Source of the DNA: Actinomycetota bacterium
GTDB lineage: Bacteria; Actinomycetota; Acidimicrobiia; IMCC26256; PALSA-610
Assembly (NCBI GenBank): GCA_005779395.1
Contig: SXJP01000017.1
Coordinates: 62,001 to 126,000 of the forward strand
Reading direction: 5' to 3'
DNA length: 64,000 nt
The position numbers and the translations under genes were made by a program. Under the pieces are notes generated by a model. It was not told where the DNA came from. It saw nothing but the letters and a program-made list of their open reading frames with translations, and made no database searches. Shown in pieces: positions 51,379 to 60,068 of this stretch. Position 1 is the first letter of the stretch; each line of letters opens with the position of its first letter.

Positions 51379-52142
51379 CAGAGAGTCAGCCCGCCGTCGA
51401 TGCTCACGATCGAGCCTGTCATATAGCGAGCTTCATCGGACGCAATGAACGCGACGACAGACGCGACTTCCTCTGGCTGACTATTGCCGAGCGGTGTCAT
51501 GGACTTGCGCATGTCTTTCCATGATGTGCCTTCGGGAAGAGATTGCGCGAATGCGCCTTGTAGTGGCGTGTCGATACCGCCCGGAGCAACGCAGTTCACT
51601 GTAATTCCCCGTTTGATGTACTCATCCGCGAGAGCGCGGGTCAGATTCACTACCCCACCCTTCGATGCGCAGTAAGCGGCACTGAATGGTTGTCCCATGA
51701 GCCCTGCGTTGCTAGCGATCGTCACGATTCGGCCGCCGCCACCGACAAGCATTTGCTTCACTGCAGCTTGGGCGATGAGAAACGTGCCCGTGAGATTCAC
51801 GTCCAGAATACGTTTCCATTCCGCGAACTCGAGTTCGTGGGAATGGGCAAGTGTTCCGATGCCAGCGCATGTGACGGCAAGGTTGATATTTCCTAGCCAT
51901 GCGACTGCATGCTCGACGCAAGCCGTCACAGAGGCAGGGTCGCTGACGTCGCACTGCAATGCCTTGGCCGCATCTCCGATGCCATCAGCAGTTGATGTTG
52001 CCGAAGCGAGAGCAATGTCGACGCACGCGACCCTCGCACCTTCTGCTGCGAGTCGCTCCGCCGTCGCCTTACCTAAACCCGAACCTGCGCCAGTAACGAT
52101 CGCTAGTCGACCAGCATGTCTGTTTGCCACCACGTTTGTCAT
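51378..52142 (-). CDS. Short-chain dehydrogenase/reductase (3-oxoacyl reductase-like)
   Basis: 254 residues. TGAGSGLG, CAGIGTLAHSHEL, and YCASK intact; MTGSIVSIDGG at the end. First gene of the minus-strand unit. The gap upstream carries a minus-strand terminator at 52196-52233, so this gene must have its own promoter in the roughly 50 bp between that and its ATG. Confidence 0.86.
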   Translation of the reverse strand: MTNVVANRHAGRLAIVTGAGSGLGKATAERLAAEGARVACVDIALASATSTADGIGDAAKALQCDVSDPASVTACVEHAVAWLGNINLAVTCAGIGTLAHSHELEFAEWKRILDVNLTGTFLIAQAAVKQMLVGGGGRIVTIASNAGLMGQPFSAAYCASKGGVVNLTRALADEYIKRGITVNCVAPGGIDTPLQGAFAQSLPEGTSWKDMRKSMTPLGNSQPEEVASVVAFIASDEARYMTGSIVSIDGGLTL

Positions 52143-52195
52143 AGGGCGGCGAATCTAACCGGCCGACACCGCTAACCGCACGCTGCGCCCGCTGC

Positions 52196-52233
52196 AAAAA
52201 AGTGCCCGCCGGAGGCTCATAGCTCCGGCGGGC
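52196..52233 (-). terminator. Intrinsic terminator read on the minus strand
   Basis: An 11-bp perfect stem (gcccgccggag at 52204-52214 with ctccggcgggc at 52223-52233) and an 8-nt loop. On the minus strand it is followed by six T residues (plus 52196-52201) after a two-base gap. It lies upstream of the SDR at 52142, where no annotated minus-strand gene needs ending, which points to a short transcript. Confidence 0.7.
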
Positions 52234-52310
52234 CGCGCCATTAGGCCCTTGGGGGGTCGGGCCCTCTTGCGTCCTGCTCCATTGATCGGACTAATAGGTC
52301 CTTTGGTTAG
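52196..52310 (-). ncRNA. Candidate small RNA with a C6-loop hairpin and terminator
   Basis: Within the 181-bp gap 52143-52323 the minus strand reads three hairpins in a row: GGAC/GTCC (52288-52301), a 6-bp stem with the loop GACCCCCCAA (52243-52264), and the terminator stem. A hairpin loop with six cytosines followed by a terminator recalls the actinobacterial 6C RNA, but only one C6 loop is seen where 6C RNAs have two. The 5' end is not known, and a convincing promoter is not visible. The alternative is a leader element of the divergent ligase. Confidence 0.3.
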
Positions 52311-52323
52311 GGTTTCATCCCGA

Positions 52324-53832
52324 ATGGACACCTCGCCCACCAAAGTCTCAACGGTTTCTGACGCGCTTAACGCTGCCGCGTCGGCGCATCCAACCCGTGA
52401 CGCCTACGTGCACGGCGACAAAAAAATCACGTACGCCCAACTTGACTCCGCCGCCTCGAATTTGGCTGCAGCTCTCGTAGATCTCGGCATGAGGCCTGGA
52501 CAGATTCTCTGCAACCTGCTCCCAAGTTCGCCTGAGTTCGCCTGCACGTACCTCGGCGCTATTCGAGCCGGCCTCGCCACAAGTTCCATCAACCAGAGGC
52601 TCGGTCCGAACGAGAAATCGAGCATTGTTGAGTGCACCCGTCCCACCGTGACGGTTGCGTTAGACGACGAGGCAGTTGGAGATGGCCATCAACTAATAAT
52701 CCGATATTCGGAACTCAAAGAAATACTCGTTCAACAAGGAAGATCGGAACTGCCGAATCTCGAACCGTCCGACACCGTTGCGATTGTCTGGACGAGCGGC
52801 ACAACTGGTGCACCTAAGGGAGCGATCTACGACCACAACAGCTTGCGTGCAATCCACGACGGCATGGGTGACCTGACAGTCGCGGCAGACCGCCGACTCG
52901 TTAGCTTGCCGTTCGCTCACATGGGTTACATGACCCGAATCTGGGATGAACTCAGTGCGGGCACGACAATCGTGCTCGTTGGCGAACCATGGTCTGCCGC
53001 AAAGCAAATCGCGCTGATCGAATCGGAACGAATCACGGTCGCGACAGGCGTACCTACCCAGTGGGAACTCATACTCGCGAACGACTCGCTCAAAGACTGC
53101 GACACCACTGCCCTACGCGTAGCCGGAGTTGGTGGCGCTGCGGTCAGTCCCGATCTTGTGCGCCGAATGCGCGAACAACTCAGGTGCGATGTGATCACGC
53201 GCTACACGAGCACAGAAGCTGGCCTAATCAGCGGAACGCGAATCGGCGACTCAGACGAAGTCGTTGCAAATACGGTCGGGCGTGCAAGCTCGGTGGTAGC
53301 TATGAAACTCGTTGATCACCTGACGGGTTGCGAAATCGCACACGGCGAAATTGGCGAAGTTCGCACCAAAAGCCGAGCGTGCTTCAAGGGATACTTCCAA
53401 GACAATGCGGCGACGTCTGCAGCATTCGACGAACATGGCTACCTCAAGACGGGTGACCTCGGAATGTTCGATACTGACGGCAACCTGCGAATAGTCGGTC
53501 GCCTAAAGGAGATGTATATCCGCGGTGGCTACAACGTCTACCCAGTAGAAGTCGAAGCAACTCTCGCTGAGCACCCGGATGTCGCGCTCGTCGCCGTAAT
53601 CGGGATAGGTGCTGCGGTGCTTGGCGAAATCGGCGTAGCTTTCGTTGTGCCTGCTAATCCTTCGAAGCCACCGACGCTCGAATCTTTGCGCTTGTGGTGC
53701 ACTCGTCGGTTAGCTGATTACAAGGCTCCCGACCGTGTGCATGTAGTCAAAGAGCTCCCGGTCACCTCTGGTAGCAAGATCAACAAACAACAACTCGCGA
53801 AACTCGCGCAGACGTTAGAAGGAACACTCTGA
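52324..53832 (+). CDS. Acyl-CoA synthetase (AMP-forming)
   Basis: 502 residues from the ATG at 52324 (MDTSPTKVSTVSDALNAAAS); a longer frame from 52249 would read through the hairpin region. P-loop WTSGTTGAPKGAIYDH, then RYTSTEAGLISG, GYLKTGDLGMFDTDGNLRIVGR, RGGYNVYPVEVEATL and the late SGSKINKQQL lysine. The first gene of a plus-strand unit of five. Its stop overlaps the next start by one base (TGATG). Confidence 0.87.
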   Translation: MDTSPTKVSTVSDALNAAASAHPTRDAYVHGDKKITYAQLDSAASNLAAALVDLGMRPGQILCNLLPSSPEFACTYLGAIRAGLATSSINQRLGPNEKSSIVECTRPTVTVALDDEAVGDGHQLIIRYSELKEILVQQGRSELPNLEPSDTVAIVWTSGTTGAPKGAIYDHNSLRAIHDGMGDLTVAADRRLVSLPFAHMGYMTRIWDELSAGTTIVLVGEPWSAAKQIALIESERITVATGVPTQWELILANDSLKDCDTTALRVAGVGGAAVSPDLVRRMREQLRCDVITRYTSTEAGLISGTRIGDSDEVVANTVGRASSVVAMKLVDHLTGCEIAHGEIGEVRTKSRACFKGYFQDNAATSAAFDEHGYLKTGDLGMFDTDGNLRIVGRLKEMYIRGGYNVYPVEVEATLAEHPDVALVAVIGIGAAVLGEIGVAFVVPANPSKPPTLESLRLWCTRRLADYKAPDRVHVVKELPVTSGSKINKQQLAKLAQTLEGTL

Positions 53833-54626
53833 TGGCAATTCAAGAAACCGGAAGTGGCGACACGCGACGACGGCCAATAGCGCTAGGTGGCGCCTTAGTC
53901 ACGGTCGTCGAGCCACGACGTGGCCACGAAGTGGCCTATAACCGTTGGTACGAACGAGACCACTTTTACGCGGGCTGCATGATCGGCGCGTGGAACATTT
54001 CCGGTGCGCGCTATGTCGCTACGCGTGACCTCAAGGGTCTTCGGTACCCAAAGAATTCGGTCATCTGCCCCGACGACCTTGGTGGAAGTTACGTCGCGAT
54101 CTATTGGATCCTTGCCGGGAAATTCGGTGAGTGGATGCAGTGGGGCACAAACCAGGTCAACTGGCTGCACGAAAAGGACCGCATGTTCACCGAACGCGAC
54201 CACGTCCATACAGTCATGTACAAGTGCCTCACACAGTTCGAGCACCCCGACGGCGTGCCCGTGGAACTCGCGCTCGAACATCACTCTCCTTACGCAGTTC
54301 TAATTGTCGGGCAACCAGCCGAGGGCACGTCACTCGAAGCGATCGATGAGTGGTTCAACAACCGGGAACTCCCTGGGGTGGTTGGCGCCGGTCTCACTCC
54401 GGTTCCGCTGCAGGGTGACGCACCTACAGATGTGCCTCGCATGGATCCTTCGAATCGTTTTGCTCAACTCTGGTTCGTCGATGATGAACTAACAGAAGTC
54501 TGGGATGAACGCTTCGCCAAGCTCGGTGGGGAATTCTCAGCGGCCGGTCTCGGCGACCTGCTTTGGGTCGCGCCGTTCCGTAGAACTGTTGCTGGCACGG
54601 ATACATACACAGACCAACTCTGGTAA
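53832..54626 (+). CDS. Uncharacterised protein of two EthD-like (dimeric alpha-beta barrel) halves
   Basis: 264 residues. The first half has VVEPRRGHEVAYNRWYERDHFYAG, which recalls EthD-type or similar ferredoxin-fold proteins where an N-R-W-Y motif packs at the barrel edge. A second, weaker copy seems to start near 155 (YAVLIVGQPAEGTSLEAIDEWFNN). I find no catalytic motif I can name. Its position between an acyl-CoA ligase and a sulfatase, coupled to the first, suggests a role in the same pathway. Known relatives of this fold degrade ethers, bind heme or cleave small organic acids. Confidence 0.55.
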   Translation: MAIQETGSGDTRRRPIALGGALVTVVEPRRGHEVAYNRWYERDHFYAGCMIGAWNISGARYVATRDLKGLRYPKNSVICPDDLGGSYVAIYWILAGKFGEWMQWGTNQVNWLHEKDRMFTERDHVHTVMYKCLTQFEHPDGVPVELALEHHSPYAVLIVGQPAEGTSLEAIDEWFNNRELPGVVGAGLTPVPLQGDAPTDVPRMDPSNRFAQLWFVDDELTEVWDERFAKLGGEFSAAGLGDLLWVAPFRRTVAGTDTYTDQLW

Positions 54627-54634
54627 CGCTCCCG

Positions 54635-56161
54635 ATGACGTCGACCATGCCGAAGCACGCCGTAGTCGTACTGCTCGACTCGCTGAATCGTCACATGCTT
54701 CGCGCGTACGGGTCGGCTGAGTTCGAGACTCCGAATCTCGACCGTTTCGCAACACAGTCCGTCCGATTCGACAATCACTATTCCGGTTCGCTGCCCTGCA
54801 TGCCAGCGCGCCACGACTTGCTAGTTGGCTCCCTCGATTTCTTGTGGCGACCATGGGGCTCAATCGAAATCTGGGAGGAGTCGATCACGGCAGCATTACG
54901 CAGAGTCGGAGTAACAACGAAACTCGTCTCGGACCACCCGCACTTGTTCGAAGTCGGTGGAGAGAACTACCACTGTGATTTCACAGCATGGGATTACCAA
55001 CGCGGTCATGAATCAGACCCTTGGCGCACACGCACAGATTCGACATGGATTGGAGCGCCAAAATTTGACCGCGGGCCGGTCTATGAAACGAACCGTGGTT
55101 GGTTCGGAGGGGAGGAAGACTTCCCTGGCCCACGCGTAATGACAGAGGCAGCGCGTTGGATCAAAGAAGAGGCGCCCGGCCACGATCGGTTCTTGCTTTT
55201 CATCGACGAGTTCGATCCACACGAACCTTTCGATACTCCTGACCCTTACGCGTCGATGTACGACAACACATGGGCTGGCCCTCATCTGTACTGGCCGCCA
55301 TATGCAATCGGAGCCGTAGCTAACGGCATCTTGACCGAGCGTGAGGCCATGCAGATTCGCGCTCAGTACGGCGGCAAGCTAACGATGATCGACGCATGGT
55401 TCGGCCGGCTCCTCGACGCAATCGATGCGAGCCCGATGGCATCAGAGACTGCCGTCATCGTGTGTACAGACCACGGGCATTACCTAGGAGAGAAAGACAC
55501 ATGGGGTAAGCCCCAATGTCCAATCTTCGAGCCTCTCGGCCACACGCCGCTACTTGTTCGTTGGCCTGGCGTCGCGTCAGGTGCACGCTCTGCACTGACG
55601 ACCAACGTTGATCTGTTCGCGACGCTGCTCGAGATGTTCGGCGGTACCGTCGAACATCGCACGCATGGCAACTCCCTAATTTCTTCAATCCATGACGACA
55701 CCAAGGCCGTGCGCGACACCGCTCTCGCTGGAGTCTGGGGAAGAGAAGTGCATCTACTCGCACAAGATCACGTGACGGCTCCGGTCGTGAAATATGTCGC
55801 GGCTCCAAGCGGCGCAAACGAGCCACTCATCATGATGTCTAACAGGTGGTCAACGATGCCGGTACCGAACGCTCCGGACCTGAAGCTACCCAAGCCTGAC
55901 CATCGGGCAACGCTAAAAGCGATGCCAGGTTCGACCGTGCCGGTAATCCACCAGCCTTTCGCACAAGGCGACCTCCTGCCCTTCTGGGGTTACGGGCCAT
56001 TCACAAACGGCACACTCTGCTTCGATCTCGGCGATGACCCATTAGAAGAACGGAATCGTTCGTCTGATTCAATCGGATCGGATCATCGCTCAATACTGCG
56101 CGATGCGTTGGTAGATATCGAAGCACCTGCGGAACAGTTCGAGAGATTAGGAATCTCATGA
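54635..56161 (+). CDS. Sulfatase family hydrolase (formylglycine type)
   Basis: 508 residues (504 if the ATG at 54647 is used; neither has a strong ribosome site). HAVVVLLDSLNRHMLRAYG is the first metal-binding strand; LPCMPARHDLLVG holds C-x-P-x-R with Cys55, the residue converted to formylglycine. Later VIVCTDHGHYLGEKDTWGKP is the second metal site. No formylglycine-generating enzyme is in the window. No signal peptide is seen, so the enzyme is probably cytoplasmic and acts on sulfate or phosphonate esters taken up by the cell. Coupled to the DUF202 genes. Confidence 0.85.
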   Translation: MTSTMPKHAVVVLLDSLNRHMLRAYGSAEFETPNLDRFATQSVRFDNHYSGSLPCMPARHDLLVGSLDFLWRPWGSIEIWEESITAALRRVGVTTKLVSDHPHLFEVGGENYHCDFTAWDYQRGHESDPWRTRTDSTWIGAPKFDRGPVYETNRGWFGGEEDFPGPRVMTEAARWIKEEAPGHDRFLLFIDEFDPHEPFDTPDPYASMYDNTWAGPHLYWPPYAIGAVANGILTEREAMQIRAQYGGKLTMIDAWFGRLLDAIDASPMASETAVIVCTDHGHYLGEKDTWGKPQCPIFEPLGHTPLLVRWPGVASGARSALTTNVDLFATLLEMFGGTVEHRTHGNSLISSIHDDTKAVRDTALAGVWGREVHLLAQDHVTAPVVKYVAAPSGANEPLIMMSNRWSTMPVPNAPDLKLPKPDHRATLKAMPGSTVPVIHQPFAQGDLLPFWGYGPFTNGTLCFDLGDDPLEERNRSSDSIGSDHRSILRDALVDIEAPAEQFERLGIS

Positions 56162-56517
56162 AACAAGATTGGCGTAACGAGGGCAGTGAACCAGACGTGC
56201 GTTTCTCTTACGCTAACGAACGAACGTTTCTCGCATGGAATAGAACATCGTTGGCGCTCATCGCCGCCGGCTTAGCCGTCGTCTCGTTGTTGCCAGAGTT
56301 CGATTGGACTTACGGCGCGAGAATTATCGGGGTCCCGCTAATTGTGCTAGGCGCAATCTTGAGCATCGCTAGCTATCGCCGATGGGAACTCAACGAGAAA
56401 GCGATGCGTCACGATCGCGCGTTGCCGCCATCGAACTTGCCGCGCCTCCTAGCTATCGGCATCGCGATCGCTAGCGCGCTCGCGGCCGCCGTAGCATTTT
56501 TCGGCGGCGCTGGGTGA
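56158..56517 (+). CDS. DUF202 membrane protein, first copy
   Basis: 119 residues. FSYANERTFLAWNRTSLALIAAGLAVV is the DUF202 signature (R-T-x-L-A-W-x-R-T), followed by two more hydrophobic helices. The start overlaps the sulfatase stop (ATGA). Function of the family unknown; it commonly occurs in tandem pairs in Actinobacteria. Confidence 0.8.
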   Translation: MKQDWRNEGSEPDVRFSYANERTFLAWNRTSLALIAAGLAVVSLLPEFDWTYGARIIGVPLIVLGAILSIASYRRWELNEKAMRHDRALPPSNLPRLLAIGIAIASALAAAVAFFGGAG

Positions 56518-56843
56518 GAGTCGTCCTCGACGACGAAGACACGCCTGGACTAGCAGGCGAACGCACAGACCTAGCGTGGTCAAGGTCTGGCATCGCGGTT
56601 CTCACGTGTTCGGCAGCACTCCTTCGCCGCATCGCGACCGAACTCGATTCGGTCTCCGCAGGCTTCGTTGTGTTCGGTCTGATCGCTGGATCAGTGGTCG
56701 CGTGGATCGCGGCGATGGGCCATGCCCGCAAGATTGCGCGATCAACCCTAGAAGGGCGCCTAATGGCCGACCGGCGTGCCCTGCGGACCACGGCTTACGG
56801 GACGTCTGCCCTGGCCACAGCCTCTTTACTGCTCTGTTTCTGA
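56514..56843 (+). CDS. DUF202 membrane protein, second copy
   Basis: 109 residues from a GTG at 56514 overlapping the first copy's stop (GTGA). LAGERTDLAWSRSGIAVLTCSAALL gives the same R-T-x-L-A-W-x-R motif. Three membrane helices. The two probably form a heteromeric membrane complex. Alternative functions cannot be judged. Confidence 0.78.
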   Translation: MRVVLDDEDTPGLAGERTDLAWSRSGIAVLTCSAALLRRIATELDSVSAGFVVFGLIAGSVVAWIAAMGHARKIARSTLEGRLMADRRALRTTAYGTSALATASLLLCF

Positions 56844-56895
56844 TTATTTCTAAGAGGTCGGGAACCAAGTCGAGTTTCTGTACGTCTAACCGATT

Positions 56896-59016
56896 ATGAA
56901 AAAATCAATTTCTGCCACAGTCGCGCTCATGGGCATATCCGCTCTAGGAATCGGAGTACTCGCAGCTCCCGATGCTCCACGAGTCGCCAAGCCGCCAAAG
57001 TCCGGCATACCAATCGCGATAGAACCAATCGCCGCTCTCCAATCCTTCGCTGACTGCATCGAGTATCTCGACTGGGTGAAGACCGCGGCAGTGAAGCAGG
57101 TCGGACCGTACGGCTTGAACCAATGGTACGGACGGGAACTGATGTACGCAGCCGAAGGCGATGTTTCGTTTGACGCGGCACGGACATCGCAAACCACTGC
57201 ACCCCAGCCCGGCACCTGGTCACAGACCAACAATCAAGTCACAGGTGTCGACGAGCCAGACGTCGTGAAGACCGACGGCAATTACATCTACACGTTGGCC
57301 CAAGGAAGCTTGCAGATAGTTGACGCCGTTTCCATTTCCCTCGTTAGCTCGCTCGATCTGGGCAACTATTGGCCGACGGACCTTCTGCTCGACGGCGACC
57401 GCGCACTTGTCTCGATCGCGGGTTACTTCGATGCGCCGGATACACAGAACGAACGCGCGAGCACCAGACTCGCGTACTGGGACGGTGGGCAATATTCCAC
57501 GATGTTGATCGAAATCGATCTCACCGACCGTTCACATCCGCGTGTTACTGAGCGAATCAAGATTGCAGGTGGCTATGTTTCGTCGCGAATCGTTGATGGC
57601 GTAGCTCGCATCGTCGTTACAGCAGACCCGACAACCAACCTTGGTTTCGTCGGGCCAGAAGACGTAGGTATCGAAGTACCGATCGGCGATCTCCTCGACG
57701 CCACACCGCCTACGACAGCGCCAGAAGACCCCGATGCCGCTCTGAAGCGTGCAGAGGCACAAAACCGCGTGATCATCACAAATTCAGTCGCAGAAGACTG
57801 GATTCCTACCTGGATCAGCGTTGACGTTGACGGCAATGAATTAGGGGCAGCACAGCTGTTGATGGGCTGCGAAGACGCTTCTCACACGGCTGAGTTCTCA
57901 GGGTTCTCGATGCTCACAGTGCTGACGATCGACCTCGATGCTGGCCTCGCCGCTGGTCTCGGGTCGGCCAATGCTGCTGGCGTGTTAGCCGAAGGCGCCA
58001 CCGTGTATGCGAACTCAGACCATCTGTACGTTGCGGCTTATGACTACATCGAAAGCTTCGGAACCACCCGCATCGCTTCGTCCGGCGCTGAAGGAACTTC
58101 GATTCATCGCTTCGACATCTCAGATCCAACGGATACGACCTACGAAGGTTCCGGCAAGATCGAAGGTTCGTTGTTGAACCAGTATGCGATGGACGAATAC
58201 AACAACGTGCTCAGGGTCGCTTCGACGTCGAGCCAGTGGTCGAACAGCGGTGGCAACTCGTCGGACAGTGCGGTTACCACCCTCGAATTGCGTGGTAACG
58301 AACTAAGGCAACTCGGCAGGGTCACGGGTCTCGGCAAAGGCGAGCAGATTCGCTCAGTCAGATTCATCAACGACGCCGGATACGTCGTCACATTTATGCA
58401 AACAGATCCGCTCTACACGATCGACCTGCGTAACCCGGCCACGCCGCGTGTTGTGGGCGAACTAAAGATCCTCGGCTACTCGGGTTATTTGCACCCGATC
58501 GGTGATGGCTTCCTCCTTGGAATAGGTCAGGACGCAGACGCAACTGGCAGGACCAAAGGGTTGCAAGTATCGATGTTTGATGTTCGCGACTCTGCAAATC
58601 CTGTTCGCGTCGCCCAGTACACGGTCACCGATTATTCGAGTTCGAGTGTCGAATGGGATGCCCACGGGTTCACTTGGTGGCCAACCGGAGACACCACCGG
58701 AATCGCATACGTTCCGTTCGAGTCGTGGGACGAAGTCGCGAGCCACGCTGGAGTGAAAATCATCGAGATCGACACGGCAGCAACGTCTATCGATGAGGCT
58801 GGCGAAGTAAGCCACGACCAACGTGTCAGCCCACAGTACCGAGACTTCTGGGGCTACTCGCCCGTCAACCGGACCGTTGTCATAGACGACGCGCTATGGA
58901 CCCGCAGCGACTTCGGCCTACTCCGCACGGATCTCAACGGCAGCGGTTCTGAAACCTGGATCGAGTTTCCGGAGGGTGACCTAATTAGCTACCCAGGCGG
59001 CCGCTGGATCGAATAA
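56896..59016 (+). CDS. Secreted protein with C-terminal beta-propeller domain
   Basis: 706 residues. KKSISATVALMGISALGIGVLA is a signal peptide. After a short linker, TNNQVTGVDEPDVVKTDGNYIYTLAQGSLQIVDA begins the beta-propeller domain family common in secreted proteins of Actinobacteria and archaea. Later blades show LRQLGRVTGLGKGEQIRSVRF and GYVVTFMQTDPLYTIDLRNP. No catalytic motif is evident. The family is thought to be extracellular and is sometimes linked to peptidase-like functions. A terminator follows at 59031. Confidence 0.82.
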   Translation: MKKSISATVALMGISALGIGVLAAPDAPRVAKPPKSGIPIAIEPIAALQSFADCIEYLDWVKTAAVKQVGPYGLNQWYGRELMYAAEGDVSFDAARTSQTTAPQPGTWSQTNNQVTGVDEPDVVKTDGNYIYTLAQGSLQIVDAVSISLVSSLDLGNYWPTDLLLDGDRALVSIAGYFDAPDTQNERASTRLAYWDGGQYSTMLIEIDLTDRSHPRVTERIKIAGGYVSSRIVDGVARIVVTADPTTNLGFVGPEDVGIEVPIGDLLDATPPTTAPEDPDAALKRAEAQNRVIITNSVAEDWIPTWISVDVDGNELGAAQLLMGCEDASHTAEFSGFSMLTVLTIDLDAGLAAGLGSANAAGVLAEGATVYANSDHLYVAAYDYIESFGTTRIASSGAEGTSIHRFDISDPTDTTYEGSGKIEGSLLNQYAMDEYNNVLRVASTSSQWSNSGGNSSDSAVTTLELRGNELRQLGRVTGLGKGEQIRSVRFINDAGYVVTFMQTDPLYTIDLRNPATPRVVGELKILGYSGYLHPIGDGFLLGIGQDADATGRTKGLQVSMFDVRDSANPVRVAQYTVTDYSSSSVEWDAHGFTWWPTGDTTGIAYVPFESWDEVASHAGVKIIEIDTAATSIDEAGEVSHDQRVSPQYRDFWGYSPVNRTVVIDDALWTRSDFGLLRTDLNGSGSETWIEFPEGDLISYPGGRWIE

Positions 59017-59030
59017 CGCGCAATCATTTA

Positions 59031-59076
59031 AGGCGCCAGCGTCGAGACTCAGGTCCCTATGCTGGCGCCTCTTTAA
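59031..59076. terminator. Bidirectional intrinsic terminator between convergent genes
   Basis: A 10-bp perfect stem, aggcgccagc (59031-59040) with gctggcgcct (59061-59070), around a 20-nt loop, with a CTTTAAATT tail on the plus side and a TTAAATGATT tail on the minus side. It sits between the propeller gene's stop at 59016 and the stop of the minus-strand LLM gene at 59073, and can serve both. Confidence 0.75.
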
Positions 59077-60068
59077 ATTGCAGTCAAAACTGGCAATACC
59101 TTCGCTGCGAACAGTTCGAGGCTTTCCCAGGCATGTCGAGGCGGTAGCCCTCCAGCAAGCGGATGAAAGTTCATTGCCGCAATCGAGCCATCAGCATCAT
59201 GAACGCGGTCGAGAATGCCTTGCGGTGTGTCGACCCACAGGTTCGGTGCGAGTTTGAGTGCATCGACGTCCTCTGCGTGCACTACCGGTGTCGAGTGTTG
59301 ACCAGCGGTCTGAAACGAGGCGTACGTGTCTGTCTCGTACAGCAGGTACGCACCGATCTCTTCCCATGTGCGGTCTGGATCATCTGTGACGTGCACGAAG
59401 GTCGGGCCCGTCGGGTGCATCACGTAACCACCCGAGAAGCCGATCTTCTGCGCCTCATCGTTATACGCGTCAACCAGTCTCGGGTCTGTGTTCATTGGCA
59501 TCATCGGTAAGCGGAGCCTCGCAGCTCTTCGTGCGGCCGCTGGCACACCGCCGCCCATCAGCAACAATGGATGTGGCTTGGTGATCGGCCGCGGGGTCAC
59601 GTGACACGTACGACCCTGCCAAACAACTTCATCGAGTGCCAGTGCGTCGCGAATTACCGCTGCAGTCTCTTCGAGCAACGAACCCCTGCGAGCATGGTCG
59701 ACCCCAGCCATCGCAAACTCCTCTTCGCGATAACCGGCTCCGAGAACCGTCATGAGCCGACCTGGTGCGGCATTGTCGAGCACGGCGATCTGCTCAGCGA
59801 GTCGAATTGGATCGTGCAACGGGGCAAGTGCGGCCGAAATAAAGAACGGGATTCGTTTCGTGCGCGCGAGTCCCATTGCAGCAACCGTGAACGGCGTTGG
59901 AACCCATCCATCGTCGATTCCGTGGTGTTCGGACACGACGTTCATCGAGAACCCATTGGACTCTGCCCACTGCCACATCGCTAACGCTTCTGAATAAATC
60001 TCAGCCGACGATGCAGGCCCGAACGAAGGCGCTCGGAAATCTTGACGCATCGTGAACATGAGGCTCAT
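59073..60068 (-). CDS. LLM-class flavin-dependent oxidoreductase
   Basis: 331 residues. NGFSMNVVSEHHGIDDGWVPTPF, RIPFFISAALAPLHDPIRLAEQIAVLD and GRLMTVLGAGYREEEFAMAGV are luciferase-family motifs of the group that includes alkanal monooxygenase-like proteins. The ATG overlaps the upstream LLM gene's stop (ATGA). Last gene of the KstR-box operon starting at 62466. Confidence 0.83.
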   Translation of the reverse strand: MSLMFTMRQDFRAPSFGPASSAEIYSEALAMWQWAESNGFSMNVVSEHHGIDDGWVPTPFTVAAMGLARTKRIPFFISAALAPLHDPIRLAEQIAVLDNAAPGRLMTVLGAGYREEEFAMAGVDHARRGSLLEETAAVIRDALALDEVVWQGRTCHVTPRPITKPHPLLLMGGGVPAAARRAARLRLPMMPMNTDPRLVDAYNDEAQKIGFSGGYVMHPTGPTFVHVTDDPDRTWEEIGAYLLYETDTYASFQTAGQHSTPVVHAEDVDALKLAPNLWVDTPQGILDRVHDADGSIAAMNFHPLAGGLPPRHAWESLELFAAKVLPVLTAI

